13,838 nucleotides of DNA from NCBI GenBank assembly GCA_002405515.1, contig DHLZ01000237.1:7709-21546 (forward strand), given 5' to 3'. Below the pieces are notes generated by a model, which saw nothing but the letters and a program-made list of their open reading frames with translations, ran no database searches and had not been told where the DNA came from. The position numbers were made by a program, and so were the translations under genes. Each line of letters starts with the position of its first letter. Within the stretch, counting starts at the first letter, position 1. Source of the stretch: Planctomycetaceae bacterium UBA4655 (GTDB lineage: Bacteria; Planctomycetota; Planctomycetia; Pirellulales; UBA1268). Of this stretch, positions 1 through 8,437 are shown in pieces.

Positions 1-77
1 CCCGCGGGCTCCCCGGCAATACGCTCGTGGCCGATCTTCCGAAGAACCTGCTCGTGAGGCTGCTCGCGGGGAGCTGA
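1..77 (+). CDS. Possible 3' end of a gene running in from the left
   Basis: Reading from base 3 gives 24 codons without interruption and then TGA at 75-77. The peptide ends in NTLVADLPKNLLVRLLAGS, a sequence with normal protein-like composition. It would converge on the minus-strand nucleosidase gene with a 27-nt gap. The stretch is too short to recognise a family, and an open frame of this length is common by chance in GC-rich DNA. The call rests on composition and on the sensible convergent layout. Confidence 0.35.
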   Translation, partial: RGLPGNTLVADLPKNLLVRLLAGS

Positions 78-104
78 AGGCCGGGGCCAGAAGTCCGACC
101 GGAA

Positions 105-932
105 TCAGCCGCCAGGCGATCCGTCGGCAGAGTCGGGCCGCCAATGCTCCAGCATTGTCTCGAGGTGCAGGGCGACCGCGTCGGCCGCGGAGTGGGCCCG
201 TTCGCGGAGTTCCACCATGTCGATCGCCGCCGACGGGCGGTTCCAGAGGAGTCGCACGGCGGTGCCCGCGATCCTCGCCGCGGAGCCGGCCGTCGAGAGC
301 GATGCCACGTCCCCGGGCACCGTCTCCGTCGCCGTGTCGCACACAGCGCGCACCACGTGGACGGGGAGGCCGAGCCGCCGCGCCTCGACGACGGCCCACC
401 ACGACTCCATGTCCACCGCCGACGCCTGCGTGGAATCACGGAGAATCTTCTTCGCCGCCGCGGTCGCGACGACCGTGTCGCTCGTGACGAGCATTCCCCG
501 CCGCACGCGGTCGTCCGGCCGTGGGTTCCATGTCGTGGGAAGCGGGTCGATCGGCAGAGGGCCTCCCTCCAAGACCGGGTGCCCAGATCGATTCACGGGC
601 GACGCACACATCCCCACCCGATCGGCGATGAGGATCGCGTTGCGGGAGAGCCCTGGGTCGAGACCGCCGCAGAGGCCAGCGGCGACGAGGCGGCCGGGCC
701 GATGGCCGGCCGCGATCAACCGCGTCCCCCGCGCGGCCGCCTCGCCACCGATTCCGGACGCCATGATCGCCACGGTCGCCTTGCCGAGACGGCCGAGGCT
801 CATCCGCCCGCCACCGGCTCGAACCGTGACGCAGTCTCGCATCCTCGCCACGATCGCCGCGGCCTCGAGCGGCATCGCCACCACGATGCCGACGTCAACC
901 CGGTCGATCGACTCTCCGACGGACTTCGGCAT
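105..932 (-). CDS. MTAN/purine phosphorylase superfamily nucleosidase
   Basis: A 275-residue protein of the phosphorylase superfamily that includes MTA/SAH nucleosidase, futalosine hydrolase and the hopanoid-associated phosphorylase HpnG; these cleave the N-glycosidic bond of nucleosides. Seen directly: an N-terminal strand ending in VVAMPLEA, where E23 fits the catalytic-site Glu of MTAN; a glycine-rich GLCGGLDP (86-93); SDT (151-153); VDMES with E176; and AVCDTATE with D199. The 23-residue spacing between E176 and D199 equals that between E174 and D197 in E. coli MTAN. GLCGGLDP and VDMES also resemble HpnG-type proteins, so the substrate is open. I chose the ATG at 930-932. A GTG at 933-935 directly follows the upstream gene's TGA (936-938), so coupled translation with the Cys-rich gene is likely. 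The roughly 60-residue C-terminal tail is not part of the core. The superfamily is confident, the substrate is not. Confidence 0.85.
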   Translation of the reverse strand: MPKSVGESIDRVDVGIVVAMPLEAAAIVARMRDCVTVRAGGGRMSLGRLGKATVAIMASGIGGEAAARGTRLIAAGHRPGRLVAAGLCGGLDPGLSRNAILIADRVGMCASPVNRSGHPVLEGGPLPIDPLPTTWNPRPDDRVRRGMLVTSDTVVATAAAKKILRDSTQASAVDMESWWAVVEARRLGLPVHVVRAVCDTATETVPGDVASLSTAGSAARIAGTAVRLLWNRPSAAIDMVELRERAHSAADAVALHLETMLEHWRPDSADGSPGG

Positions 933-935
933 CAC

Positions 936-1532
936 TCACTTTCGGTGAAAAAGTCCTCGGAAAAACTCGTGGAAGGCCAGCCACGGGCGGCGAGCCGGTG
1001 ACGGCACTCCCGTGGAGCAGCCGTCAGGGCAGCACCCGGCGGCGCACGTCGCGCACACCCATTCGACCTTGTACTCCAAGGCGTCCTCCTCCTTGTCGAC
1101 GACCTTCTTCAGGAGCGTCTTCTTCGGCCTGATGGTCGCATTCCTGCACGGGCCGGCGTCGCAGCACCCATCGGCGTCGCAGCACCCATCCGCGCAGCCC
1201 GCGTGCCGCTTCCCGCAGGATCGGCTGCCGCAGCCGGGCACGCAGACGAGCTCACACTTCATCTCGTATTCCGTCGTCTGTTTTTTCTTCTTCGTCGGCA
1301 CGCAGCGGCAGACCGGCACGAGCTTCGGGCCGTCACAGCAGCCTCCCGGAGGCGTCGGAATCGATTCCGCGTCCTCGTACGCCACCGGCGGGGAGGCGGC
1401 CTTGCCGGATGCGGCCGGAGGCTTCTTCGCGGCGTCCGCCGCCGGCTCGGCCGCCTGAACGAGGGCGGCCGCCAAAATCACGAGCACGGGGCCAACGAGC
1501 ACGGGGGCGATTCTTCGAGTTGTTGCGGTCAT
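936..1532 (-). CDS. Secreted cysteine-rich protein, planctomycete-type
   Basis: A 198-residue protein with 19 cysteines and no function I recognise. The frame stays open further upstream, but the ATG at 1530-1532 has AGGAG about 8 nt before it and begins a clear signal peptide: TTRR, then a hydrophobic stretch, then LVQAAEP. An Ala/Pro-rich spacer follows. The Cys region then contains a pair of similar units: VCRCVPTKKKKQTTEYEMKC, and a later one with KKTLLKKVVDKEEDALEYKV followed by WVCATC. Between them lies a Cys cluster with DGCCDA repeated twice. Lys-rich segments followed by Y-x-(V/M) and Cys pairs are, from memory, typical of secreted planctomycete proteins of unknown function. The cysteines could bind metal or form disulfides; the sequence does not decide. 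The gene sits 37 nt after the porin gene, and its TGA is followed at once by the nucleosidase start. It is very probably cotranscribed with both. Confidence 0.85.
   Translation of the reverse strand: MTATTRRIAPVLVGPVLVILAAALVQAAEPAADAAKKPPAASGKAASPPVAYEDAESIPTPPGGCCDGPKLVPVCRCVPTKKKKQTTEYEMKCELVCVPGCGSRSCGKRHAGCADGCCDADGCCDAGPCRNATIRPKKTLLKKVVDKEEDALEYKVEWVCATCAAGCCPDGCSTGVPSPARRPWLAFHEFFRGLFHRK
1155..1190. repeat. 18-bp perfect tandem duplication inside the Cys-rich gene
   Basis: The unit GGCGTCGCAGCACCCATC occurs twice, head to tail, at 1155-1172 and 1173-1190. A partial, diverged continuation (CGCGCAGCCC) follows. On the minus strand each unit encodes six residues, producing the DGCCDA-DGCCDA pattern in the cysteine cluster. 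Because 18 is a multiple of three, gain or loss of units keeps the frame and changes only the number of Cys pairs. Confidence 0.9.
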
Positions 1533-1569
1533 GAAAGATCTCCTCGTCGCATGTCGTCGAAAACCACGG

Positions 1570-3393
1570 TCAGAAGTCGAACGCGAGACGTGTGCCGAAG
1601 CCGTGGATGCCACCGCTGCCGTTCACGTTGTTGGCGTTGACGAAATCTCGGTAGGTGAAGTCGTAGTTGAAATACACCCGCGAGTTCGGCGTCATGAGCC
1701 AGTTGAGACCGAGCGTCATGCCGTTGAGCACGCCGCCGTTCACTTCCCCGTCGCTCAGGCAGAGGTAGTTGTAGCGGGCGCCGACCTGCCACGCCCCCTC
1801 GCTGATCCTCCAGCTCCTGCGGCGGCCGCCGTCGCGGACGACGTAGAAGTTGTTCCGCGGCACGGGCCGGTCGAACCGGCTCTCGAGGAGCGAGTAGCTG
1901 CGGCTCTCGCCCGTGAGGAAGTAGAGCACCTCCGCGTAGCCGCCCTGGTAGTAGACGGTGCCGAGACGGGTGCCGGGAGGCGGTTGCTGGCCGCTGATGC
2001 CGCGGTTGTTCTGGAAGCCGTCCTGCGCGAGGCTCGGCAGCCTCGCATCGTGGAGCCACGAGCCGAAATATTCCGATTGGAACGACCAGGGGCCGTTGTT
2101 GGCCACGAACTCCAGGCCGATCATGTTCTGCCACTCCGCGTTGATGAGCCCGCTGTCGGCGTAGATCGAGTTGAGCGGGCCGGGAGGGCCGTTGCGGATC
2201 GAGCCGCGGCTGCGAAACCGCGTGTAGGGGAGCGTGGGGCCCGTCGGGTCGCCGGTCGTCGTGTCGTACCGCGGCGCCCGCCGCTGCGGCTCCATCGTCC
2301 GGCCCGACAGGCCGAGGTGGACGAGCTGCCTCCCCTCGTCCTCGAACACGGGCAGATACACGAGCCGGCCGACCGTCATGCTGCCGCCGCTGGTGTTCGA
2401 AAAGCCGAACGGGTTGTTCGTGTTCTTGAACTGGCCGACCTGCCAGGCGAGCCGGCCGTCGTAGGCGTTGTTGAACATCTGGATGCCGGGGAGGAAGCCG
2501 TTGTTGAACGGTCCCTCGAAGGCGTCCTGGCTGTACGAACGCTCCATGAAATTGAGCCAGCGGCTGCTCGTGAGGTGCTCGAAGCCGTAGGGGTCCTTTT
2601 GGTTGCCGACGCGGACGATGCCGAGCACCGGCAGCTCGCGGATCTGCATCCAGAGGTCGGTGACCGCGGTGAGCGGGCCGGCGTCCCGCTCGTTTGGAAA
2701 GACCTCGTTGTTGACGTTGATCTCGTTCACGAAGTCGTACTCGGCCGCCCAGTCGTAGACCTCGTACATGCGGCCCTCCACGCGAAGCCGGGCACGCCGG
2801 AAGTTCACGGTGTCGGCGAGCGTCGGATCGAGCCCGGCACGTCCCGGCGACTGGTCGGGGCCCGGGCCGCTGGTGAACGAGGTCGCGTCGATCTGCGTGC
2901 GGCCGCCGACCTTCACGCCGAAGTCCTTGTTGGGCGATTCGAACCGCAGGCCGCTCGCCCACGAGGATTTCAGCGAGAGGTCGCTTCCCACGGCGACGGG
3001 CTCCGCCGGCTTCTTTTGCTTGTCCTTTTCCTTCTTCTGTCCATCCTCCTGGGGCTTGGAGTCTCCTTTGCTCGAGCCCGCGGCCGCGGCCTCTTTGCCG
3101 GGCTTCGCCGGTTGCTCCAGTTCCTTCAGCCGCTTCTCGAGCTCCGCGATCCGCTCCTGGTCCCGGGCGATCACCTCCTCGACTGCCTCGAAGGTTTCCA
3201 GACGCGAGGCCGGGCTCGGCAGCGCGATCGCGGGGGAGTCCCCCGGATCGGCGAGCACGACGAAATCGCCGTCGGCTGCGTGCGACCCGCCGTTGGTGAT
3301 GACGCAAGCTACCGCCGTCATGAAGGCACCCAGCCACCTGCGGGTCGGTGAGGCCGCAGATCCAGCGATAACAGCAGAAGCCCCGTGCGCCAC
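1570..3393 (-). CDS. OprO/OprP-like phosphate-selective-type porin
   Basis: A 607-residue outer-membrane beta-barrel protein of the phosphate-selective porin O/P type, which forms trimeric anion channels in proteobacteria. Visible parts: signal peptide 1-39 (TRRWLG, a hydrophobic core, then GSHA/ADG); a coiled coil at about 65-94 with heptad leucines (IAELEKRLKELEQ); a Lys/Gln/Glu-rich linker (95-131); then a barrel from about 140 with family-like segments such as FRRARLRVEGRMYEVYDWAA, VGNQKDPYGFEHL and QVGQFKN. The final residue is Phe (LAFDF), as expected for outer-membrane insertion. The coiled coil may anchor the barrel to peptidoglycan or mediate trimer contact. The start is GTG at 3391-3393, supported by an exceptionally strong ribosome site (AAGGAGGTGATC) about 7 nt upstream. 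This is the first gene of a likely porin, Cys-rich, nucleosidase operon, located just after a two-component system. Real specificity (phosphate, other anions, general) cannot be read from the sequence. Confidence 0.92.
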   Translation of the reverse strand: MAHGASAVIAGSAASPTRRWLGAFMTAVACVITNGGSHAADGDFVVLADPGDSPAIALPSPASRLETFEAVEEVIARDQERIAELEKRLKELEQPAKPGKEAAAAGSSKGDSKPQEDGQKKEKDKQKKPAEPVAVGSDLSLKSSWASGLRFESPNKDFGVKVGGRTQIDATSFTSGPGPDQSPGRAGLDPTLADTVNFRRARLRVEGRMYEVYDWAAEYDFVNEINVNNEVFPNERDAGPLTAVTDLWMQIRELPVLGIVRVGNQKDPYGFEHLTSSRWLNFMERSYSQDAFEGPFNNGFLPGIQMFNNAYDGRLAWQVGQFKNTNNPFGFSNTSGGSMTVGRLVYLPVFEDEGRQLVHLGLSGRTMEPQRRAPRYDTTTGDPTGPTLPYTRFRSRGSIRNGPPGPLNSIYADSGLINAEWQNMIGLEFVANNGPWSFQSEYFGSWLHDARLPSLAQDGFQNNRGISGQQPPPGTRLGTVYYQGGYAEVLYFLTGESRSYSLLESRFDRPVPRNNFYVVRDGGRRRSWRISEGAWQVGARYNYLCLSDGEVNGGVLNGMTLGLNWLMTPNSRVYFNYDFTYRDFVNANNVNGSGGIHGFGTRLAFDF

Positions 3394-3550
3394 GAGATCA
3401 CCTCCTTCAGCACAGATTGCCCAGGTGGAATCATCGGCAGGACCTGCCGGCGTACTGAAGCCCCGCGAAGAACCTTTCAGGACGTCAAGACGTCACGGCG
3501 GCCGCGGCAGACCGCATGTGGCCGTTTCCCGGCAAGGCAGGCAGCCTGGG
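3394..3550 (-). promoter_or_regulatory. Leader and presumed control region of the porin operon
   Basis: 157 nt between the sensor-kinase stop and the porin GTG. Elements seen: (1) GATCACCTCCTT on the + strand at 3396-3407, which on the minus strand is a perfect complement of the 16S rRNA 3' end; (2) AGGTG-GA-ATC at 3423-3432, whose transcript could pair with the SD region 3396-3403 over 8 bp with a 2-nt bulge; (3) the outer inverted repeat CTTCAG (3405-3410) / CTGAAG (3455-3460); (4) a perfect 15-bp palindrome CGGCAGG-A-CCTGCCG at 3435-3449; (5) tandem GGACGTCA-AGACGTCA at 3480-3495. On the minus strand TTGACG overlaps element 5 and resembles a -35 box, but no good -10 lies 16-18 nt further on. 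The position suits an operon promoter with operators. Which regulator binds is unknown; the adjacent OmpR-type regulator is a candidate. Confidence 0.5.
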
Positions 3551-5032
3551 CTACGCTGGAATTGTGGGCAGGGAAAATCCGATACTCTCCGACGCGACGG
3601 CGGGATTGGCCGGTTTTGGCGGCTTTCGATCCGGAAACTGGCAGGTGATCGTGGTGCCGCGTCCGGGGTCGCTCGTGATCGTGATCCGCCCGCCGTGACC
3701 CTCGACGATCGCCTTGCAGATCGCCAGACCGAGGCCTCCGCTGCGGCCGCGGTCGTCGCGGGCTCGGGCGAGATCGGTCTTGTAGAAGCGGTCGAAAATT
3801 CGCGGCAGGTCGTCGGGGCCGATCCCATGCCCCGTGTCGGAGACGATGAGGACCGCCTCTCCCTTCGCGGGATCCCGATCGACGCCGACGCTCACACGGC
3901 CGCCCGGCGGCGTGAACCGCACGGCGTTGTCGACCAGGTTTCCGATGAGCCGGCGTAGCTGCCCCGCGTCGGCCGCGACGAAAATACTCGTGGCGGCCGG
4001 AGCGTCGATCGAGACGCCCCGCTCCTCGGCGACCCCCGCGAACATCGCCACCGTTCTCCGCGCGAGCTCCGCGAGATCGACGACCGTCGAGCGGATCGCG
4101 ACCGACGAGTCGGTCGTTTCCGCGAGGAGAAGCATGTCGTTTGCGAGCTTCGAAAGCTGGTTCGTCTCCTCGAGCACCTCCGCGAGCGTCTCGCGGTACG
4201 CGCCGGACTGACGGTCCTGCGAGAGGGCGACTTCGAGGCTCGATCGCACCGCCGCCAGCGGTCCGCGAAGCTCGTGGGCCGCATCCGCGACGAATCGCTC
4301 CTGGCTCTCCACGTGGTCGGCGACCTGGTCGAGCAGCGTGTTGATGGTCGCGGCAAGCCGGTCGAGCTCGTCGCCGGTGCCCCGGACCACCAGCCGGTCG
4401 GACAGCCGCGTCGGCCGCAGCATGGCGGCGGTGCGAAGGATTTCGTCGATGGGCTTCGTGGCCCGGACGGCCAGCCAGTAGCCCGCGATCGGCGTGAGGA
4501 TCGCCAGCGCAAGCCCGACGGGGATGAGCAGCCGCACGAACGCGTCGACGCTCGAGTCGACCGAGAGGGTCGACATGCCGATTCGAATCCGCAGCGGACT
4601 GTCATCCGGACGACGGAGCCGGCGGCGGAGATACCGCCAGTCTCCGACCTGAACGACGATCTCATCGAGATCCGTGGACGTCGGCGGGTAGCCCGCGATC
4701 GTGTCGGGGCACAGGTCGCTCCGCCAGACGGTTTGGCCGTCTTCGGTGAGGATCTGCGTGAACCAGCCCCGGCTCTCGTGGCTTTCGGCCTTCCGTTGGA
4801 GCACCTCGACGACCGCGGCTGTGTCGAGACGGAGCTTCCTCACCGCAAGCTCGATCTCGTTCATCTCCCCGCGAAGCACCGTGTCAGCCTGCCGCAGGAG
4901 TGCGGCCCTCGCGCCAATCCTCACCGCGAGGAGGGCTGCGGCGGCCATGGCGAGCACGACGGCCGTGTTCCAGAGCGTCAGCCGGACGCGAAGAGTGTCC
5001 TTGGGGAGAATGTCAGGTCGCAGCGAGCGCAT
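3551..5032 (-). CDS. Membrane sensor histidine kinase with HAMP domain
   Basis: A 493-residue two-component sensor kinase. Order of parts: TM1 (about 22-39); an extracytoplasmic domain (about 45-160); TM2 (about 165-188); HAMP (about 189-242); HisKA with AAHELRGPLAA and phospho-acceptor H253; then an ATP-binding HATPase domain with N-box NLVDNA (365-370), G1 DTGHGIG (399-405), F-box FDRFYK and G2 GGLGLA (432-437). All catalytic motifs are intact. The layout is that of the EnvZ/CusS-like group, where heavy-metal sensors are frequent, but the signal cannot be inferred from the sensor domain. I chose the ATG at 5030-5032, because TM1 then sits close to the N-terminus. The open frame upstream only reads the regulator gene out of frame. 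The start lies 20 nt inside the end of the response regulator gene, so the two are translationally linked partners. About 25 residues after the catalytic domain are Pro-rich and unrelated to it. Confidence 0.95.
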   Translation of the reverse strand: MRSLRPDILPKDTLRVRLTLWNTAVVLAMAAAALLAVRIGARAALLRQADTVLRGEMNEIELAVRKLRLDTAAVVEVLQRKAESHESRGWFTQILTEDGQTVWRSDLCPDTIAGYPPTSTDLDEIVVQVGDWRYLRRRLRRPDDSPLRIRIGMSTLSVDSSVDAFVRLLIPVGLALAILTPIAGYWLAVRATKPIDEILRTAAMLRPTRLSDRLVVRGTGDELDRLAATINTLLDQVADHVESQERFVADAAHELRGPLAAVRSSLEVALSQDRQSGAYRETLAEVLEETNQLSKLANDMLLLAETTDSSVAIRSTVVDLAELARRTVAMFAGVAEERGVSIDAPAATSIFVAADAGQLRRLIGNLVDNAVRFTPPGGRVSVGVDRDPAKGEAVLIVSDTGHGIGPDDLPRIFDRFYKTDLARARDDRGRSGGLGLAICKAIVEGHGGRITITSDPGRGTTITCQFPDRKPPKPANPAVASESIGFSLPTIPA

Positions 5033-5684
5033 AGCCACGACCCCGGATCGTGCGGATGAACGATTCCGACCGCCCGCGGTCGATCTTCGTCCGCAGCCGA
5101 TTGATGTGGACCTCGATGACGTTGGTGGGGCCGTCCCAGTCGAAGCCCCAGACATGCTCGCAGAGCATCTTGCGGGTGACGACCTGTCCGGTAAACCGCA
5201 TCAGCAGTTCGAGCATGCTGAATTCGGTAGGCGTGAGCTCCACGGTCCGGCCGGAGATCGAGAGCCGCTTCGTCGACAGCAGCAGCTGCAGCGGGCCAAC
5301 CTCGAGCTCCATGGCTGGCTTGTGGGCCGAGCGACGGTGGATCGCCTCGATGCGGGCGAGCAGCTCGTCGATGGCGAAGGGCTTGACGAGATAGTCGTCG
5401 GCCCCCGCCTCGAAGCCGGCGACCTTGTCGGGCACGGTCCCCTTCGCGGTCAGGACGATGACGGGGGTACGGACGCCGAGTTGCCTCGCCTCGCGGAGCA
5501 CTTCGATGCCCGAAGCCTTCGGCAGCATCAGGTCGAGGACGACGAGGTCACTCGACAGCACCACCCGCTCCCGGATCGCCTTCTCACCATCCGGGATCCA
5601 CGAGCACTCATGGCCCGCTTCGGTGAGGGCTGTGGCCACGGCCTTCGCGATGACGGGATCATCCTCGACGAGCGAGATGTGCAT
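5013..5684 (-). CDS. OmpR/PhoB-family response regulator
   Basis: A 223-residue DNA-binding response regulator. The receiver domain begins MHISLVEDD (acidic pocket D8, D9), has phospho-acceptor D51 in LVVLDLMLP, T79 in VLTAK and K101 in YLVKPF. The C-terminal winged helix covers about 125-223, with ELTPTEFSMLELLM, the recognition region VIEVHINRLRTKID, and the final hairpin IRTIRGRGYAL. Length and order are typical. The start is the ATG at 5682-5684, which places the first beta strand at residue 2. A GTG eight codons earlier lies in the same frame but would add only a Gly/Pro-rich tail. The site AGGCGG about 9 nt upstream is moderate. It lies 30 nt after guaA and overlaps the kinase gene by 20 nt, so it may be transcribed from the guaA promoter, from its own, or both. 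Its targets are unknown; the porin operon two genes on is the nearest candidate. Confidence 0.95.
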   Translation of the reverse strand: MHISLVEDDPVIAKAVATALTEAGHECSWIPDGEKAIRERVVLSSDLVVLDLMLPKASGIEVLREARQLGVRTPVIVLTAKGTVPDKVAGFEAGADDYLVKPFAIDELLARIEAIHRRSAHKPAMELEVGPLQLLLSTKRLSISGRTVELTPTEFSMLELLMRFTGQVVTRKMLCEHVWGFDWDGPTNVIEVHINRLRTKIDRGRSESFIRTIRGRGYALAAT

Positions 5685-5714
5685 TGGCGGTCCGCCTGCC
5701 GCGCCCACGCCGGA

Positions 5715-7373
<1,659 letters not shown>

Positions 7374-7447
7374 GGGTTCCGGACTTCAGCGGGGAGCGGA
7401 AAAGCAAAACAGTATACGGGCCGCGGGCGAGCGCTTATAGTGTGCCC
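7374..7447. promoter_or_regulatory. Divergent guaA/surE promoter region
   Basis: The 74-nt spacer must hold the promoters of both genes. On the minus strand TATACT (complement of 7411-7416) is a good -10 box for guaA, giving a leader of about 30 nt. On the + strand TATAGT at 7436-7441 is a good -10 box for surE, with transcription starting at or near the ATG at 7448. Neither has a recognisable TTGACA-type -35 at 16-18 nt. The two -10 boxes lie within one another's promoter span, so simultaneous polymerase binding would be hindered. Confidence 0.4.
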
Positions 7448-8218
7448 ATGCTCGTGCTGGCCACGAATGACGACGGCATCTTCGCTCCGGGACTCGCGGC
7501 GATGGAGCGGGCCATGCGGTCCTTCGGAGACGTCGTCGTGGCGGCTCCCTCCACGGAGCAGAGCGGCGTCGGCCACGCCATCACCTTCCTGACGCCGCTC
7601 ACCGCGAAGGAGGTTTTCGAAGGAGGGAGGCATCGCGGCTGGTCGATCGACGGCAGTCCCGCCGATTCGGTCAAGCTCGCGATCGGGGAGTTCTGCCCGC
7701 GGAAGCCCGACCTCGTCGTGAGCGGCATCAACAGCGGGCTCAACGCCGGCATCAACGTGCTCTATTCCGGCACGGTGGCGGCGGCCATCGAGGGAGCCTT
7801 CTTCGGAATCACGAGCATCGCCGTGTCGCTCGAGTACGACGAGCACGCCGATTACGACAGGGCGGCGGAAATCGCGATGGACGTCATCCGGGAGATCCTG
7901 GATCGGAAGCCGGCCTCAGGAAGCCTCTTCAACATCAACATCCCCACCGTCGCCCTCTCGCGGACGCCCGAGGTGAGGGTCGTGCCGATGGGCATCTCCC
8001 GCTTCGGGGAGGCGTTCGAGCGACGCGTCGATCCGCGGGGGCGTTCGTACTTCTGGGCGACGAACGAACCGCCTCCCCCGCCGTCCCCCGCCGATTCGGA
8101 CGTCACGGCCCTCGCCGCCGGGGCCGTGACCCTCACGCCCCTCGCCTACGACCTCACGCAGCGATCGGCCCTCGCTTCGCTGGCGGCCGGCAGGTGGAAG
8201 ATCTCGCCGCGTGGCTAA
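7448..8218 (+). CDS. surE: 5'/3'-nucleotidase SurE
   Basis: A metal-dependent phosphatase that removes phosphate from nucleoside monophosphates, often tied to stationary-phase survival. The 256-residue protein carries the full metal site: D8 and D9 in TNDDG, S39 in EQSGVG, and N95 in VSGINSGLNAG. The neighbouring YSGTVAAAIEG is also conserved. Family members are usually about 250 residues, so it is full length. A Pro-rich stretch (NEPPPPPSPADSD) sits in the loop before the last strands and may be an insertion. The start is the ATG at 7448, because the native family begins with a hydrophobic strand ending in NDDG. An in-frame GTG two codons upstream is less likely. There is no clear ribosome site; a -10-like TATAGT ends 6 nt before the ATG, suggesting a leaderless or near-leaderless transcript. 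Confidence 0.96.
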   Translation: MLVLATNDDGIFAPGLAAMERAMRSFGDVVVAAPSTEQSGVGHAITFLTPLTAKEVFEGGRHRGWSIDGSPADSVKLAIGEFCPRKPDLVVSGINSGLNAGINVLYSGTVAAAIEGAFFGITSIAVSLEYDEHADYDRAAEIAMDVIREILDRKPASGSLFNINIPTVALSRTPEVRVVPMGISRFGEAFERRVDPRGRSYFWATNEPPPPPSPADSDVTALAAGAVTLTPLAYDLTQRSALASLAAGRWKISPRG

Positions 8219-8437
8219 CAGCGCTTTTTGCAGTTTCTGAAGGTGCCGTCAGAGGTACCCGTCGCGTAGGTCGAGCGTGCCCATACCCCATCGCCGGACG
8301 TTCGCTCCGGACATCCTGTGCTCCTCTCGCTCGGATGCAGCCCGCGGTCCGCAATCCTTGCTTCGCTTGTCTGCATACGCCGGCTCCCGGGGCATGGACC
8401 CCCTTTCCCGTGACCGGATTCAGGCGGGGGTTTCTGG
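8219..8437. other. Convergent spacer with inverted repeats, no gene seen
   Basis: 219 nt between the surE and kinase stop codons. The frames that cross it have no protein-like composition and no start signals. Inverted repeats: CCGGA (8294-8298) / TCCGG (8306-8310), a 5-bp stem; ATGCAG (8335-8340) / CTGCAT (8371-8376); GCAA/TTGC within 8351-8361; and CCCCC (8399-8403) / GGGGG (8426-8430) followed by TTT. The last could be a weak bidirectional terminator. A loosely recurring theme, TTCGCTCCGG, CTCGCTCGG and CTTCGCTTG at about 30-nt steps, suggests a degraded repeat element. Function is unknown. Confidence 0.3.

Noticed and set aside
144..1001. 285-codon and 243-codon + strand frames opposite the nucleosidase
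   Set aside because: Low-complexity Arg/His/Pro translation; the minus strand encodes an intact superfamily active site.
1531..3351. 606-codon open frame on the + strand and a 602-codon shifted frame on the minus strand
   Set aside because: Both are shadows of the porin gene. The porin frame has a signal peptide, coiled coil, terminal Phe and a perfect ribosome site; the shadows have none.
3396..3407. Possible 16S rRNA 3'-end fragment (GATCACCTCCTT)
   Set aside because: Only 12 nt match and no rRNA flanks it. It is the complement of the porin ribosome site, read on the other strand.
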